The notes: generated from the letters alone by a model not told the origin. Shown: positions 34,744-44,213, numbered from the stretch's first letter. The stretch: 64,000 bases of DNA from Candidatus Melainabacteria bacterium (GCA_016212515.1 JACRFZ010000045.1:24721-88720), one strand, 5' to 3'. Translations and numbers: made by a program.

Positions 34744-35280
34744 ATGACAATGGCATATACCTGGGTTGACACCCTGCAATTTAAGATTCTCATTCCTCAG
34801 TCCGAGGCTAACCATGCGGAAAAGCCGCCCTCACCCATCGGTCGAAAACTGATTGCTCGCCTGGACAAAAGCTTCAGCACCATTCTTGAAGCAGGTGCCA
34901 AACCCGCTGCTCAAGCAGGCACCCTCAGGCAACTGGAAGCTTCAATTATCGACTGCACTGAGCTGAAGGAAGGTGAGTATAAGCTCTGGAAACACGGCCG
35001 ATACTACATCTTCTTCATCTGCGGCAAATGCGGCGGCAGTGTCAGCCTGAGCGAAGGCTGTCAGCACTGCCACACCGCCTATGGTGCGCTAGAAAATTGC
35101 GAAGAGCTGGCTTCCGAACATCTCTGCGATCACCGCCTGCCCCTGCCGGCGCCGGTGGCCAGATTTGTGAAAGCCAACAAACTCTGGCAATTCCAGCAAG
35201 ACCCGGAAGAAGCTCGTGCGAGCACTCTAGCCGCACAAGAGCCGGTTAAAGGGAAGCCGAAACTGAATAAAACCAAGTAA
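34744..35280 (+). CDS. Zinc-ribbon-like small protein, unknown
   Basis: This 178-residue protein has GAGGACACAACT before the ATG. A central CxxC...CxxC pair (CGKCGG and CQHCH, about residues 93-109) should hold one zinc ion, and it is preceded by a helical domain. Other Cys and His residues follow (CEELASEHLCDHR). It ends with a Lys/Pro-rich tail. It could be a nucleic-acid or protein adaptor. A terminator follows. I do not recognise the family. Confidence 0.73.
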   Translation: MTMAYTWVDTLQFKILIPQSEANHAEKPPSPIGRKLIARLDKSFSTILEAGAKPAAQAGTLRQLEASIIDCTELKEGEYKLWKHGRYYIFFICGKCGGSVSLSEGCQHCHTAYGALENCEELASEHLCDHRLPLPAPVARFVKANKLWQFQQDPEEARASTLAAQEPVKGKPKLNKTK

Positions 35281-35292
35281 CACTAAGAACTT

Positions 35293-35335
35293 GAAAGGAA
35301 GCGCAAATTTCCCCGGCGCTTCCTTTCTCCTTTTC
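35293..35335 (+). terminator. Terminator after the zinc-ribbon gene
   Basis: GAAAGGAAGCGC pairs with GCGCTTCCTTTC, and TCCTTTTCC follows. Confidence 0.75.
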
Positions 35336-35413
35336 CTGTTGCCAAAAACACCGTCCCGACTACCGCTTTTTTTGAATTTCGCCATCTTACTACGCCTTAT
35401 CGTATCTCGCGGC

Positions 35414-35444
35414 AAAAAAAGTAGACCACCGGCAGGCGGCCTAC
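35414..35444 (-). terminator. Terminator of the minus-strand pair at 35500-36327
   Basis: On the minus strand GTAGGCCGCC and GGTGGTCTAC pair throughout (two G-U pairs), and TTTTTTT follows. Confidence 0.8.
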
Positions 35445-35499
35445 CCGAAAGCACAACCAGACTAACTCTTGGGAAAGTCAGGTGGCGCTACCGCACCAA

Positions 35500-35853
35500 T
35501 CAAGCGGTCAATTCATCGAAAGCATCGACGATTCCGTTATGGAGATAACCGAAGTTATCGTAGGCGTCGGCCGGCTTCACCGCTCCTCCTGCAAAAAGTC
35601 GCCGCCCGTTTTCCAGGTGACCCTGCAGGTACTGGCTCCAGTACTGCCCCGCTTCAGACGAGTCGTACTCGCCCGCCAGCACTTGCTGGAACTGAGCGGC
35701 AGCGTCGATGAAACGCCGCATCGGCTCCAGGGCACAAGCCGGAACACAATCGGGACCAGGGGCCAAATCACGCACCTGACGCGCCCCGGCCAGGAAACCC
35801 TCGTAGGCACCAAAGATGCGTAAATGCCGTGCATCTGACTTGCTATCTCTCAT
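35500..35853 (-). CDS. Small helical protein, unknown
   Basis: The ATG with AGGAG gives 117 residues, mainly helical (FGAYEGFLAGARQVRDLA, then PMRRFIDAAAQFQQVLAG) and ending in DAYDNFGYLHNGIVDAFDEL. There is no membrane segment. It lies 57 bases after a second helical gene on the same strand and shares its terminator. Function unknown. Confidence 0.7.
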   Translation of the reverse strand: MRDSKSDARHLRIFGAYEGFLAGARQVRDLAPGPDCVPACALEPMRRFIDAAAQFQQVLAGEYDSSEAGQYWSQYLQGHLENGRRLFAGGAVKPADAYDNFGYLHNGIVDAFDELTA

Positions 35854-35910
35854 GGTTTCTCCTGCAGACAGAGTCATATTTGAAATGGCGGGAAGCGGCG
35901 CACTCCAGCT

Positions 35911-36327
35911 TCAGCGCTTGCCCTTGCCCAGCTCCCGCTCGGCGGCACGTGCCCGGTCGTGGTACTCCACGGCAGCAGCCAGAGCATCGGCAGCTTGCTT
36001 TTCCAGCAGGTCGGCCATGGTGGCGTCGCCCAGAACTCGGGTGCAAGCAGCCTCCGCCGAAAGAGCAAAGGCTACCGCGTCCATCACGCGCCAGAGGCGG
36101 AAGTTGAAAATGGCCTTGGTGGGATAGGCGTTCTCGTGATGCTGCACATCCACCTTCAGCCCGATGGCTTCGCGATGCACGCTGCGCGCTTCCTCGCAGA
36201 GCAGAATGGCGGTCGCTTTCGCGTCCTCACCGTGGGCGAGTTCCCGGGCCTGCTTCAGCGCCCGTTCACCACGGTCGTAGATGGCCTTGGTGGCGGTGTG
36301 CAGGTTGGCGATGGTCATATCATCCAT
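35911..36327 (-). CDS. Small helical protein, unknown
   Basis: This 138-residue protein has GGAG before the first ATG. It is almost all Ala/Glu/Arg-rich helix (RALKQARELAHGEDAKATA and DLLEKQAADALAAAVEYH), compatible with a helical bundle. It forms a pair with the 117-residue gene downstream. No known motif. Confidence 0.7.
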   Translation of the reverse strand: MDDMTIANLHTATKAIYDRGERALKQARELAHGEDAKATAILLCEEARSVHREAIGLKVDVQHHENAYPTKAIFNFRLWRVMDAVAFALSAEAACTRVLGDATMADLLEKQAADALAAAVEYHDRARAAERELGKGKR

Positions 36328-36654
36328 GAAGTAACTCCAAATCTAGCCCCGAAGGGCTTCTCTAACGCTAAACCCTGAGAAGGCGCCTCGTGAGCACATT
36401 CACAGGAACGATTTACATGCCGCCGTGCGGGGGTATTGGCATCGACAGCAAGACTCCTGCTTTTTCAAAACACCAGACGCTCAAGCCGGCTCCAGACCCA
36501 CGACACGGATAGTGCCGGGGATGTTCTACTGATGCTGGGGTTGCCTGTGGGGGTAGCTTTTTGCGCCTGATGAAAATAAAAGAGAAAGTAAGCAACTGTT
36601 AGCAAGAAAAAGTGCAAATAGTCACCTGAAATCTCAATTCATGAAGCCGTTTTC
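36328..36654. other. Spacer upstream of the helical pair
   Basis: No gene is supported between the glycogen-debranching gene's terminator and the helical pair. It should hold the promoter of the pair. Confidence 0.4.
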
Positions 36655-36703
36655 TTCCTTGAAAAAGAAAGGGGCTCTCGCAGAACATTCCGCAAGAGCC
36701 CCT
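36655..36703 (-). terminator. Terminator of the glycogen-debranching gene
   Basis: On the minus strand AGGGGCTCTTGC pairs with GCGAGAGCCCCT, and a T-rich tract follows (TTCTTTTTC). Confidence 0.7.
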
Positions 36704-36812
36704 CTAATTGAGGCTTTCAGAGATTGTGGCAAACCCCGCCATGAATCTTGCCTATTTGTGACAGCACAAGAGCAGGCTTAACTGCAGCTAACCAAGCTAG
36801 CGCAACTCGGCA

Positions 36813-38918
36813 TTAAGAGCCGGCTTTGCCCGACTCGGCAGCAAGCTGCATAGCCTCGAGCACCTGCGGGAAATCTTTGAGAACCCGCAACAGCTCTGCC
36901 ACAGACCAGGCTTGCGCCACGCAACCTTGCGCTTTATGGGGGCTATCGCCGTCGAAGATCTCACTGATGGAACCAATGCAGGCGCTCTCCTGGAAGTGCT
37001 TGAGCAAAGGCTTCAACTGCGCTGCAATGAGAGCGAAGTTTTCTTCATTGGCACCAAAGGCATAGATCCTGGCGTTCACCCAGGCACCCAGAAGCCAGGG
37101 CCAGACAGTACCCTGATGGTAGGTGATGTCACGGTCGAACTGATTGGCCGAGGGCTTGCCCAGACCGTAGTGCCCCTTATAATCGGGGTGCGAAGGGCTG
37201 AGAGTACGCAGACCCATGGGCGTGAGCAATTCCGCCTCCACCACCTTTAGTACAGACTGAGCGCGCTCCTGCGAAATGACGGGATACGGCAAGCTGGCGG
37301 CGAAAAGCTGGTTGGGGCGCACCGCATCATCGGTGGTGCCATCGAGGCGAATCACATCGTGCAAGCATTGCCGAGCTTCGTTCCAGAACTTCTCGAAACC
37401 ATTCTGAATGGCTTTGTCGTAGCCGCCATAGATGGTCATGTTGCCATAGACCTCCCGATGCAGGTAGGTCATGGTGCAGGCGAAGTTGTGCCAGAGGGCA
37501 TTGATTTCTACTGCCTTGCCGGCCCGGGGAGTGACCACGAAGTCGCCGCATTTGGCGTCCATCCAGGTTAATTGCACATGCTCATTGCCGCCGCTAATCA
37601 AGCTGTCCTGGTCCAGTTTGATACCGTGACGGGTACCCTTCTGATGCCAGCAAATGACGTCGCGAAGCAAAGGCAGTTGCTCCTCCAGCACAAACTGCTT
37701 GTCCCCTGTAGCCTGGTAGTAGCGGTAGAGAGCATAAGCCCACCACATAGTGGCATCAGAGGTGTTGTAGGCAGGTGCCTGACCGTTGTCGGGGAAGTAG
37801 TTGGGCAGCATGCCTTCGGAGCAATAGCGGCCGAAGGTGGCCAGGATGGCCCGCGCTTCCTGAAAGCGACCGGTACTCAGACAGAGTCCAGTCAAGCTGA
37901 TCATGGAATCCCGCCCCCAATCGGAGAACCAGGGGTAACCGGCAACGATGGTAAAACCACCGGTTGACTTTCTGCGAGCCAGGAATTGATCGGCAGCTAA
38001 AACCAGACGCTGCACCACCGGCGGTTTATCCAGAACAGCCGCCTTCTCAAGGAGACCGTGTTGGCGAGCTGCCACCTGCTTCACCAGTTCCTGAATAGAC
38101 GGCACTTCCGACAAGAGCGAGAGACCGGCGGCAATGGTAAAAGACTCGCCCGCTTTCAGCTTCACATGGAAGCGACCGCTTCTCAGGCAGTCTTCGCTGT
38201 CGGCCAGACCTCGCTCATACTCACGGGGCAGGAAGTAGTCGCGGTACCAGGACGAGTCGACCTGATACTCACCCTTACTGCTGGAGAGGAAGAAGGGCTC
38301 GGCACCATTGAAAGCTGTGATTTTGACGCTGCCGGGAGTTGCCTGCTTCTCCTGGCTGAACTGCCAGTCATCGCTACCGCGAGTCTGGCTGTGAAAGTCG
38401 CGATAGTTGAGCAAAACGGACAGGTCGAGAGTGATCTCGCTTGCGGCGACATCAGAAACGTAGCTGTACCCGATAAAGACATGCTGTTCGCCGTCCTTCA
38501 TGAGCACCTGCTTGATCAGCTTGCCTTCCGGCAGTTGATAGCAGAAAGTCGGCACCGGGGCGGCGGCGAAAGCCAGCAAGTGCTTATGCCCCTGCGGAGC
38601 CACAGCCCCCGACCTCCAGATGTTGCAACCAAGCTCCAGGGAGCCGGACTGACCTCTGGTGGAAATCTTTTCATCAAGACGGGAAAAGAAGACTAGCCTC
38701 TGCACCGGCGGGTTGAGAGAACCCACAAAGAGGCCGTGGTAGCGCCTGGTATTGGCGCCGGAAATGGACGCGCCGGCATAGGAACCGAGGCCGTTTGTCA
38801 CCAGCCATTCCCGCCCGTCGGCAGCCGTCAGATTGTCCAAACTGATGCCCTGAACGGGCACTGATGAGAATTCGGATGCGCACTGTTGACGCAGCCACTG
38901 GCATAAATCAAAGGTCAT
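36813..38918 (-). CDS. Glycogen-debranching enzyme / amylo-alpha-1,6-glucosidase
   Basis: This 701-residue enzyme resembles the GDE family (glycoside hydrolase 133 type), which removes alpha-1,6 branch points from glycogen. The N-terminal GDE domain motif NGLGSYAGASISGANTRRYH is near residue 45. The catalytic (alpha/alpha)6 barrel includes GYPWFSDWGRDSMISLTGL at about 326-344, NEHVQLTWMDAK at about 445 and DRDITYHQGTVWPWLLGA near 610. I chose the ATG with GGTGA about 8 bases upstream. An ATG four codons earlier is also possible. No glycogen synthase or phosphorylase gene is nearby. It is transcribed alone and ends at a terminator. Confidence 0.9.
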   Translation of the reverse strand: MTFDLCQWLRQQCASEFSSVPVQGISLDNLTAADGREWLVTNGLGSYAGASISGANTRRYHGLFVGSLNPPVQRLVFFSRLDEKISTRGQSGSLELGCNIWRSGAVAPQGHKHLLAFAAAPVPTFCYQLPEGKLIKQVLMKDGEQHVFIGYSYVSDVAASEITLDLSVLLNYRDFHSQTRGSDDWQFSQEKQATPGSVKITAFNGAEPFFLSSSKGEYQVDSSWYRDYFLPREYERGLADSEDCLRSGRFHVKLKAGESFTIAAGLSLLSEVPSIQELVKQVAARQHGLLEKAAVLDKPPVVQRLVLAADQFLARRKSTGGFTIVAGYPWFSDWGRDSMISLTGLCLSTGRFQEARAILATFGRYCSEGMLPNYFPDNGQAPAYNTSDATMWWAYALYRYYQATGDKQFVLEEQLPLLRDVICWHQKGTRHGIKLDQDSLISGGNEHVQLTWMDAKCGDFVVTPRAGKAVEINALWHNFACTMTYLHREVYGNMTIYGGYDKAIQNGFEKFWNEARQCLHDVIRLDGTTDDAVRPNQLFAASLPYPVISQERAQSVLKVVEAELLTPMGLRTLSPSHPDYKGHYGLGKPSANQFDRDITYHQGTVWPWLLGAWVNARIYAFGANEENFALIAAQLKPLLKHFQESACIGSISEIFDGDSPHKAQGCVAQAWSVAELLRVLKDFPQVLEAMQLAAESGKAGS

Positions 38919-39272
38919 GATAGTCACCATTTGAGACGTTGTCAGGCTGACTCAGCCTGCGGTTAAACTTGAGTCCCTGCTGAACCCGTTATGCGGTTAT
39001 AGAGGGTGGAAAAGAAAGATGTTGGTCAGTACAACCTGAACAGAGAAATTGGTTTTAAGAATTAGATACTTGCCCAGCTTAGCTATAACAAGTGCTTAGT
39101 TTTTAGAGATTCCCAGTTAGAAAGCGTTCAAATTAGACGCTCCGGTTCGCGCAGCTAGGCCCGTCCTTCCGATAGCGGGGCCCTCTTGTATACATCACGC
39201 TCTGGCGAGAGCCCTCCCCAAGAAAAATGGAAGAAATTCTCACAAACCTCGCAGGCTGTCAGATACATGACA
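38919..39272. other. Spacer upstream of the glycogen-debranching gene
   Basis: No gene or strong signal is seen. Its promoter should lie here. Confidence 0.4.
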
Positions 39273-40028
39273 TCAGTCGACATAGTCCCAACCGCCTTTA
39301 TCGACGGCTCCGGAACCCGACTTAGAGGCTGAAGCGCCCTTACTGGCGCTGTTTTTACCGGACGGTGTTTTGGCGGACTTACGAATAACCGCTGCCGGAG
39401 CGGCTGTCGGCGGCGGTGAATTTCTAAAGCTGAGCACCTTCTTGATATCGGCAATATCTTTCAGGATGGCTTCTTTCTCTTTGGCCGGGGGAGCACACTT
39501 CAAACACTTTTCGAAAGCGCCAATGGTCTCCGGCAAGCGGTCTTGCTTGAGCAGGGAATTAGCCAGATTACTCCAGGTAAGCCAGTCTTTGTCATTGAGG
39601 CTGAGAGCCTTTCTAAAGGCCTTCTCGGCACCGGCGTAGTCTTTGATTTTGCGCAGGGCATAACCCAGGTTGATATAAAAATCAGGGTCGTATTGATAAA
39701 GCGAAATAGCCGTCTCGTACTGCTCAATTGCCTCATCAAGGCGCTCATGCTCAAGATAACGATTGCCCAGATTATAGTGAGGCAATGCGTCGCTCCAGGC
39801 TCCGGGCTCGCCCTTGCCAGGAAAACCTTGAGCCAGAGCGGCAGCCGACCGTCCAAACCAACCGAGATCAAACAGAGAAGCCGACAGCACGGACAACACA
39901 AGAAAAATCGACAGAATAGGCCAGCGAAACTTTCTCAAAACAAAACCCACAAAGATAATCTGCCTTAAATCATACCGCTCACCAGGCTTCAAGTACCTCA
40001 AGTCGGGGCATAGGAATACTTCTGACAT
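39273..40028 (-). CDS. TPR protein with N-terminal membrane anchor
   Basis: The ATG with GGAGG 11 bases upstream gives 251 residues. A hydrophobic segment at about 33-52 (ILSIFLVLSVLSASLF) anchors it. Residues about 75-185 are TPR units (PHYNLGNRYLEHERLDEAIE, FYINLGYALRKIKDYAGAEK and WSNLANSLLKQDRLPETIG). The C-terminal ~60 residues are Ser/Ala/Lys-rich and probably disordered. It should act as an envelope scaffold. Single-gene unit. Confidence 0.8.
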   Translation of the reverse strand: MSEVFLCPDLRYLKPGERYDLRQIIFVGFVLRKFRWPILSIFLVLSVLSASLFDLGWFGRSAAALAQGFPGKGEPGAWSDALPHYNLGNRYLEHERLDEAIEQYETAISLYQYDPDFYINLGYALRKIKDYAGAEKAFRKALSLNDKDWLTWSNLANSLLKQDRLPETIGAFEKCLKCAPPAKEKEAILKDIADIKKVLSFRNSPPPTAAPAAVIRKSAKTPSGKNSASKGASASKSGSGAVDKGGWDYVD

Positions 40029-40062
40029 TTTATAGTATGCCTCCGCTTTTTTAAGCGAAATA

Positions 40063-40093
40063 GCAAGGCAGACGGGTGCTCCATCTGCCTTGC
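40063..40093 (-). terminator. Terminator of the 174-residue gene
   Basis: GCAAGGCAGA and TCTGCCTTGC arms enclose an 11-base loop, and TATTTC follows on the minus strand. Confidence 0.55.
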
Positions 40094-40118
40094 CTAAGAA
40101 AATCAATGCTAAGGCGCC

Positions 40119-40643
40119 TCAGAGTACCTTGAAGGCCTCTTCACGACGCTTCATTGTCCACTTATCCACTTCCAGCCAGAAGCGCTCCACAGCTTGCTTC
40201 AGTTTCTCCTGAGCACTGACAAGTGCAGCTAGCTCCGGGCTAATACCAGAGGTGTTTTCGCCGGCCATTGAGCGATTGAGTTCTTCAACGGCCAGGTTGA
40301 AGGCAGCGAAAGAAGCCAGAGACTGCTCGCGATACTCGTCATAAGCCAGAAGCAGGTCTTTCACCTTCTTGGTTCGACCGAAGCGCTCAGCCGCAAACCA
40401 AATACCGAGATTGAGGGCGAAAGAAACCCTGTAATCGGCAAGCAGGGTCTGGAACAAACCCAACAGGTCAAGGCTCTGTTGAGCGAGACGCTCACTGCAA
40501 CCACCACCGGTGAAGAGCCTGAAATTGAATGCCTGCAAGGCCTTCTGCTGAACCAGTAGGGAAGACTCCAGGTCCAGACGAGCAATACAGACCGGACAGG
40601 TGTCTTCCTCGCCGGTGAAAGCCTTGGGGATGAAATTTATCAT
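40119..40643 (-). CDS. Helical protein with CxxC, unknown
   Basis: This 174-residue protein has AGGAG before its ATG. It begins MINFIPKAFTGEEDTCPVCIARL, so an N-terminal CPVC pair could bind metal or be redox-active. The rest is a bundle of long helices (LLGLFQTLLADYRVSFALN, DLLLAYDEYREQSLASFAAF). It lies downstream of the metal GTPase gene after a terminator. No family recognised. Confidence 0.7.
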   Translation of the reverse strand: MINFIPKAFTGEEDTCPVCIARLDLESSLLVQQKALQAFNFRLFTGGGCSERLAQQSLDLLGLFQTLLADYRVSFALNLGIWFAAERFGRTKKVKDLLLAYDEYREQSLASFAAFNLAVEELNRSMAGENTSGISPELAALVSAQEKLKQAVERFWLEVDKWTMKRREEAFKVL

Positions 40644-40659
40644 GGTCGAATTCTCCTGT

Positions 40660-40693
40660 TAAAAGCCTGCAACCGGCTAAGGGCCGGCTGCAG
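40660..40693 (-). terminator. Terminator of the zinc GTPase operon
   Basis: On the minus strand GCAGCCGGC and GCCGGTTGC flank CCTTA, then AGGCTTTT follows. Confidence 0.7.
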
Positions 40694-40708
40694 ACATGCT
40701 TGTTTTAC

Positions 40709-41743
40709 TTACTGCGCCAGGCAGGCCTTGAAACCGTTCACAAGAGCCTCACGATCGAGACCCCGGCCGATGAAAACAATCTTGCAGACGGGCTCATCGC
40801 TAGAGTCATCGGCACCAATCACCACTTCACTGACTCGGTGTACCGTCTGAACAATCATCTTTCGCCGGTCGCCGTCAACCCTGAGGATGCCTTTGCAGCG
40901 GTAGATTCGATCACCCAGACTCTGAATCACCGCCGAGAACCAGAGGTTGAAACGATCACGATCCAGTTTTCCCTTCAGCTCAATGCCTACGGATTGCACA
41001 TCCTCATCGTGATGATGGCTGTGCAAGTGCTGATGATCATGCGAACAATGACCATGATCATGGTCGCAGTGGTGATGCTCGTGCTCTGGCTCATCAGCGG
41101 AAGCCGACAAAGATCCAAGCAAAGAGTGCTCGCCATTGAACAAACCCTGCCCGAGAATTTCAGACAAAGCCAGAGCACTGCGTTCAGTTTTGAAGACTCG
41201 GGCCACCCCGTTGATGGTGCGCAGCTCCTGCTCAACCTGCACAGCCTGAACCGTATCTACAAGATCAAGTTTATTGATGATGAGGATATCAGCCAGGGCA
41301 ATCTGAGCCTGACACTCCTTACTCTCAATGTGCTGAAGCACATGTTTGGCATCAACAGTGGTGACGACGGCATCGAGCACGAAAGCCTCAGCGATATCTT
41401 CGTTGACCATGAAGGTCTGCACGACAGGCACCGGATTGGCAATACCGGTAGTCTCGATGATCAAATAATCGAACTCGGCTCTGCGCTCAAGCAAATCTTC
41501 AAGGGTCTTGATCAGATCACCATTAATGGTGCAACAAAGACAGCCGTCACTCATCCTGAAGACGGTCTGATTTGACTCGACAAGAAGCGCATCGTCGATA
41601 CTGACCTCGCCGAACTCATTTTCAATGATGGCCATTCGCTTGCCGTTCCCATCACCGAGCAAACGATTGAGTAAAGTTGTCTTGCCTGAGCCAAGAAAAC
41701 CGGTGACGATGGTAACGGGAATACGAGAGCTTTGAGTGTTCAT
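40709..41743 (-). CDS. COG0523-family GTPase, zinc metallochaperone type
   Basis: This 344-residue G3E GTPase has Walker A GFLGSGKTT (residues 15-23), the family-defining metal motif CLCC (68-71), ETTGIANP (97-104) and the base-specificity motif NKLD (157-160). A His/Asp/Cys-rich loop at about 218-247 (EHHHCDHDHGHCSHDHQHLH) should bind zinc or nickel. Such proteins (YjiA, YeiR, ZNG1, CobW) deliver metal to target proteins, often under zinc starvation. GGAG precedes the ATG. The ZIP transporter gene lies 51 bases upstream in the same operon, which supports a zinc role. CobW-type cobalt use is the alternative. Confidence 0.92.
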   Translation of the reverse strand: MNTQSSRIPVTIVTGFLGSGKTTLLNRLLGDGNGKRMAIIENEFGEVSIDDALLVESNQTVFRMSDGCLCCTINGDLIKTLEDLLERRAEFDYLIIETTGIANPVPVVQTFMVNEDIAEAFVLDAVVTTVDAKHVLQHIESKECQAQIALADILIINKLDLVDTVQAVQVEQELRTINGVARVFKTERSALALSEILGQGLFNGEHSLLGSLSASADEPEHEHHHCDHDHGHCSHDHQHLHSHHHDEDVQSVGIELKGKLDRDRFNLWFSAVIQSLGDRIYRCKGILRVDGDRRKMIVQTVHRVSEVVIGADDSSDEPVCKIVFIGRGLDREALVNGFKACLAQ

Positions 41744-41794
41744 AGAAACTCCAATTAGTTGAGGTTGATTTGTCTGTTCGGCAAGCCGGTCATC

Positions 41795-42706
41795 TCACTC
41801 CAGAAGCAAAATACCGGCCATGACGGCCACACCAAGAAGCGTCATGCCGAAGTAGGAAAGCTTCTGCCAGCCGCCGCCCTGCATGCGTAACTGCGGCACT
41901 AATCCGGACGCGGCCAGATAGAGCATGGCGCCTGCCGCAAGCGGGGTGGCGATGGACGTAAAGCCGGGGAGCGTACCGCCGAGTAGAAAAGCCAGACTGA
42001 GACCAAGGACATTGACGATGGCTGAAACGAAATTGAGCAAGAGCGCTTTCCTGGAAGAGAAGCCCGCATGCCTCAGAACTGCATAATCGCCGAGTTCCAT
42101 CGGAATCTCGTGCAAGAAAATTGCCAGAGATACAGCCAGTCCGGCAGGCACACTGACCAGAAAGGCCGCCCCCATTACCAGCCCATCCAGGAAGTTCTCC
42201 AATCCGTCGCTAAGCAGCACTAAATATCCAAGCGGCTTGACGCCCTCCTTATCCGCCCCGGCAAAAGTAAGCAAGGTCAGGTCAAGACCGAAAAGAGCTA
42301 GAAAGCCAAGCAACAGAAGGGCTATCACGGAAAGACCCGGATGCCCTGAAACATGGTCATGTTCGTGATGATGCTCCTGGCTGGTGTTGACAGGCGCAGA
42401 ACCATGCTCATGGTCATGGTCGTGCTCCGGTTCCAATATCTCCGGCTCTTGCCGGCCCGCGTTATCCTGATGGCTTGCAGCCGGGGCTACCTCCACTATG
42501 GCAGGACGTTCACGCCCGGCTGCTTCCAGAGCATGTGGAAGGAGATGCAAGAGCGCGTTTCCCAACATGGCACCGGCTGCCAGGCTGAGCAAGAGGTTTA
42601 TGATCTTCCGTTGACGCTGACCGGATAGAGAGAAAGTGGCTACGCCAAGCAGCGAAACCAAGCTGACGGCAAGAGCGCATGTTAAGGCGATGGCCCAGTT
42701 TTCCAT
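41795..42706 (-). CDS. ZIP-family metal transporter with His-rich loop
   Basis: This 304-residue protein has about eight hydrophobic segments and a His/Asp/Glu-rich cytoplasmic loop at about 94-118 (EHDHDHEHGSAPVNTSQEHH). Segment IV reads SDGLENFLDGL, where ZIP proteins usually have HNxxDG, so the first ligand here appears to be Glu170. Segment V has the expected HEIPMELGDYAVL with His199 and Glu200. It should import zinc or another divalent metal across the inner membrane. GAGG precedes the ATG. It precedes the COG0523 GTPase in one operon, and a Fur/Zur-type box lies upstream. Confidence 0.9.
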   Translation of the reverse strand: MENWAIALTCALAVSLVSLLGVATFSLSGQRQRKIINLLLSLAAGAMLGNALLHLLPHALEAAGRERPAIVEVAPAASHQDNAGRQEPEILEPEHDHDHEHGSAPVNTSQEHHHEHDHVSGHPGLSVIALLLLGFLALFGLDLTLLTFAGADKEGVKPLGYLVLLSDGLENFLDGLVMGAAFLVSVPAGLAVSLAIFLHEIPMELGDYAVLRHAGFSSRKALLLNFVSAIVNVLGLSLAFLLGGTLPGFTSIATPLAAGAMLYLAASGLVPQLRMQGGGWQKLSYFGMTLLGVAVMAGILLLE

Positions 42707-43448
42707 GGTGGAAATCCTCGTATTGATCCTCGACAAACTGGCAGAAGGCGAATGATTACGACCTCCGCGACTATTCGAGGGAAGGTTTGCAGAAAAAACG
42801 ATTTGGCAAAGTGGTGAGCACGCCGCCCACAGAACAGTTTGTGAGAGGCGGAGGGTGTCAAAGTCTCAGCAATCCACTTCCGGTTCCTGACGCTCCAGGG
42901 CCTCCTGAGACCGCCAACGGTTTCTGCAGAGGTCCTGAGTGATAGGTGAGGGTCTTGAGATAGTGGTTGGCTAGGGCTCCTGGGAGAAAGCTGAAAAAAG
43001 ACTCCCTCAAACTAGACAAACCTGGCATTAAGGACAAGCCCCCTCACAAGTACACATCCAGCTTCCAGCAGGTGAATCAGATGCAGGACAGCACTCTTTT
43101 TGGGGTAGGCAACGACAGCTCAAGAGCAGGGCCCGGAAGCATAATGATAACCATTTCCATTTCTAACTCCAGAAAGAACGGAAGTAATTGCCCGGCGGAC
43201 TATTCCGGCTTATTGATATTTCATTATCATCTTTGGAATCGAAATTTCGTTGGCGCAGCTAGCGCAACGAACGAAGAGACAAAACGGTCCAAGAAAGCCA
43301 CCCGACCACGTTTCAACAGATGTTGCAAAGGATTTCTCTTATATTCTATAGTTGCTTGCAACTCAAAATAAACATGGTGGATGAGCGGGACCAGCAGGCA
43401 GAGAACTGCTGCACTGATCCCGCCTTTAAGAAAGGCACCAGTGATGAA
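42707..43448. other. Spacer upstream of the zinc operon
   Basis: No gene is supported. It contains the Fur/Zur-like box listed separately, a second TGATA...TATCA element near 43214-43229, and GCGCAGCTAGCGCAAC near 43253. Confidence 0.5.
43143..43161. promoter_or_regulatory. Fur/Zur-family operator candidate
   Basis: AATGATAACCATTTCCATT agrees with the general Fur/Zur box AATGATAATNATTATCATT at all but three defined positions. It is about 440 bases before the ZIP gene, which would suit zinc-dependent repression if the transcript begins here. Which regulator binds is inferred from the zinc genes downstream. Confidence 0.5.
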
Positions 43449-44213
43449 CTAGCGCGCCAAAGCCTTGTTCCAGACCGGGGTGAGCGCCGCCGGCAAGAGC
43501 CTGGCGATAGACAGACCGATCTGGGCATCACTCAACTCCAGGCGCCTGCACCAGCGAACCTGTTTGCCAAAGGCTATGGTCCACTGCCCATCGGCAAAGT
43601 AGGCCGCCACTGGAATAACCGGTACATCAAGCGAACGCAGAAAGAGACCGGCGCCATGCCGAATCTCACCAAAGGCCAGACGCGCCTGCCCCTCAGGAAA
43701 AACAAGGGAAGGCTTGCAGGCAGCCAGCTTTCGCCACTGCCGCAAAGAAGCCACCGATTGGCTCTGACCTCCGTCATCAAGGGAAATGCGCAGTACGTTC
43801 TCACGCCAGCGTCCAAAACCCCAGCCCACCAGTTTGCGCAAAATCGCCTTGAGACCGCGGGCGCCAGCGTCATTGCTTTGCCGACGTCCGGTCACTATGA
43901 GAAGCTCATCCACGGCGTCCGCTCTGCGCTCCTGCATAGACTGCAAGATGAGAGCCAGAACACGCATGGTACCGGCACCACCGAAGTGATTGACGGCTAG
44001 AACAAAGGAGCCCTGCCCAGGCAGATTATGCAAGCCCTCGACGCGCACCGGTCCCGTACCGAGAGTAAACACACCAAGCAAGTGCGAAAAACGAGGACGG
44101 TTGAGGAGCGTGACGAGGATGAGCTTGCACCAGGCTAGAAGGAAGTAGAAGACGCTTACCCTGGCGCGGTAGGCGTCGAGCCCTGCTCCAGATGCAGAAT
44201 CTTCAGTCGTCAT
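43449..44213 (-). CDS. Acyltransferase-like protein (PlsC/LPLAT type)
   Basis: The start ATG overlaps the end of the Cys-rich gene by 11 bases, so translation is probably coupled, and it gives 254 residues. Motifs typical of glycerol-phosphate acyltransferases are present. FVLAVNHFGGAGT (near residue 65) stands for NHxxxxD but lacks the usual Asp. SLVFPEGQARLAFGEIRHGA carries the substrate-binding FPEG, and VPVIPVAAY is the final motif. A hydrophobic segment at about 20-35 may associate it with the membrane. The missing catalytic Asp makes activity uncertain. It could modify lipids, or a lipid acyl chain on the peptide next door, but that is speculation. Confidence 0.72.
   Translation of the reverse strand: MTTEDSASGAGLDAYRARVSVFYFLLAWCKLILVTLLNRPRFSHLLGVFTLGTGPVRVEGLHNLPGQGSFVLAVNHFGGAGTMRVLALILQSMQERRADAVDELLIVTGRRQSNDAGARGLKAILRKLVGWGFGRWRENVLRISLDDGGQSQSVASLRQWRKLAACKPSLVFPEGQARLAFGEIRHGAGLFLRSLDVPVIPVAAYFADGQWTIAFGKQVRWCRRLELSDAQIGLSIARLLPAALTPVWNKALAR

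Noticed and set aside
42967..43371. Plus-strand frame in the zinc-operon spacer
   Set aside because: It overlaps the Fur/Zur-like box and has a weak start and unlikely composition.
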